Of a DNA stretch of 6,227 bases, positions 5,909-6,227 are shown one piece after another. Source of the DNA: CAG-557 sp045540315 (GTDB lineage Bacteria; Bacillota; Clostridia; Oscillospirales; Acutalibacteraceae). Position 1 is the stretch's first letter. Each line of letters opens with the position of its first letter. The stretch is taken from the NCBI GenBank assembly GCA_045540315.1, contig JAZQHA010000193.1, positions 1 to 6,227 of the forward strand, written 5' to 3'. The position numbers were made by a program, and so were the translations under genes. The notes beneath the pieces are model-generated. The model was not told the origin of the DNA, made no database searches, and worked only from the letters and a program-made list of their open reading frames with translations.

Positions 5909-6031
5909 TTATGATTGGATGTGCCATGACGTTATCACGGCTCGAAATAATACCACCCGATGAATTGGCTTCAGCACTTTAAGGCGAATATTGAAATTGC
6001 TACAATATTCAGCTACAGCAAGAAGATTCAT
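5909..6031 (-). CDS. Possible 40-codon small ORF in the leader of the large gene
   Basis: An ATG at 6029-6031 opens a frame of 40 codons (MNLLAVAEYCSNFNIRLKV...) ending at a TAA at 5909. It starts only about five bases after the predicted transcription start, so it would be nearly leaderless. It is in the same frame as the 1244-aa gene, with one stop and 11 codons between them. It could be a leader peptide affecting translation of the large gene, a relic of a longer N-terminus, or chance. I recognise no domain. Confidence 0.25.
   Translation of the reverse strand: MNLLAVAEYCSNFNIRLKVLKPIHRVVLFRAVITSWHIQS
5924..5940 (-). promoter_or_regulatory. Small hairpin near the large gene's start
   Basis: In the mRNA, CCGUGA can pair with UCAUGG around the loop UAACG, giving six pairs including one G-U. 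It lies about 45 bases before the ATG. It may contribute to leader structure, but the stem is short and could be chance. Confidence 0.25.
5986..6010. promoter_or_regulatory. Perfect 8-bp inverted repeat in the leader of the large gene
   Basis: GAATATTG and CAATATTC are exact inverted copies around a 9-base loop. They lie roughly 26 to 50 bases downstream of the predicted transcription start. Candidate roles are an operator for a regulator of the operon or an mRNA hairpin. The arms are A+T-rich, so the RNA stem is only moderately stable, which slightly favours a DNA-binding site. Confidence 0.4.
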
Positions 6032-6042
6032 TTTCCGATGTC

Positions 6043-6070
6043 ATTATACTCCCCTCAGTCTATTTGTCAA
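6043..6070 (-). promoter_or_regulatory. Perfect-consensus sigma70 promoter for the two-gene operon
   Basis: On the minus strand an exact TTGACA (6065-6070) and an exact TATAAT (6043-6048) are separated by 16 bases. The predicted start is near 6036, leaving an unusually long leader of about 155 bases before the ATG at 5878. The promoter lies after the stop of the upstream partial gene, so the operon can be transcribed independently of it. Twelve of twelve consensus bases implies a strong promoter unless it is held down by a repressor or by the leader. Confidence 0.8.
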
Positions 6071-6127
6071 GGGTGTATGCCAACAAGGGCAGGGCAAACG
6101 CATTGGAGTAGTGTCATGCAAAGCGGG

Positions 6128-6227
6128 TCATACAAATACAGACTTAAGGACCTCTAAAGCAAAGTCTTCCTGCAAGGCTGCCTTGAACTTCATAGAGCGA
6201 TAGGATAACTTAGTAGGATGAGTATCT
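6128..6227 (-). CDS. C-terminal end of an unrecognised gene (enters from right edge)
   Basis: A frame open from the window edge (first full codon at 6226) gives 32 residues and stops at a TGA at 6128-6130. The sequence reads DTHPTKLSYRS followed by a helical tail MKFKAALQEDFALEVLKSVFV, which has the look of a real protein end. It runs in the same direction as the 1244-aa gene, whose promoter lies 58 bases further on. I do not recognise the protein. It may belong to the same accessory cluster, but the fragment is too short to say. Chance openness over 99 bases is possible. Confidence 0.5.
   Translation of the reverse strand, partial: DTHPTKLSYRSMKFKAALQEDFALEVLKSVFV

Noticed and set aside
5960..6203. 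Plus-strand ORFs of 65 and 70 codons opposite the large gene's promoter
   Set aside because: They overlap the perfect-consensus minus-strand promoter and the end of the right-edge gene, and show no recognisable protein features or start signals.
290..6227. 11-base match GATGAGTATCT at 290-300 (minus) and 6217-6227 (plus), which could be element-end inverted repeats
   Set aside because: An 11-base match is expected a few times by chance in 6 kb, and neither site has other signs of being an element boundary.

Overview
The window is an accessory region of a bacterial chromosome or mobile element, and every gene I can support is read from the minus strand. No rRNA, tRNA, integrase or transposase is present, so I cannot assign a taxon. 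Promoters are sigma70-like (TTGACA or TTGCAT, 16-base spacer, TATAAT-like -10), so the host is a bacterium with ordinary housekeeping promoters. Most starts lack a clear Shine-Dalgarno sequence. Composition is mosaic: one 60-base line counted in the small-gene block (481-540) is about 52% G+C, and one in the large gene (4141-4200) is about 40%.

Read 5'->3' along the minus strand (right to left in coordinates), the layout is as follows. (1) The last 32 codons of an unrecognised gene enter from the right edge and stop at 6128. (2) A perfect-consensus promoter at 6043-6070 opens a roughly 155-base structured leader holding two hairpins and a 40-codon small ORF. (3) The 1244-aa gene at 2144-5878 has an N-terminus resembling PD-(D/E)XK nucleases and a very long, mostly helical body. 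It matches the layout of a large uncharacterised protein family that I recall from conserved motifs at both ends. (4) It is followed 38 bases later by a 138-codon gene (1689-2105) of unknown function. The two look like one operon and are the most interesting part of the window: a candidate two-gene anti-phage defence or restriction-like module. (5) A gap of about 310 bases holds several inverted repeats and, at its far end, a second promoter. (6) That promoter drives three tightly packed genes for small coiled-coil proteins (972-1355, 650-958, 316-636). These share a C-terminal helical module and look like diverged paralogues. The same short element, AACGCYTAA, lies 13-14 bases before each of their start codons. 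(7) A third promoter at 187-214 drives a gene that leaves through the left edge (1-111). Its first 37 residues, ending in LPSWWD, look like the N-terminus of an ImmA/IrrE-type regulator/peptidase protein.

My interpretation is inference. The ImmA/IrrE-like gene and the string of small coiled-coil genes fit the early or regulatory region of a prophage or integrative element. The A+T-richer 1244-aa/138-aa operon, which has its own strong promoter, looks like cargo inserted beside it. No function is demonstrated by sequence alone.
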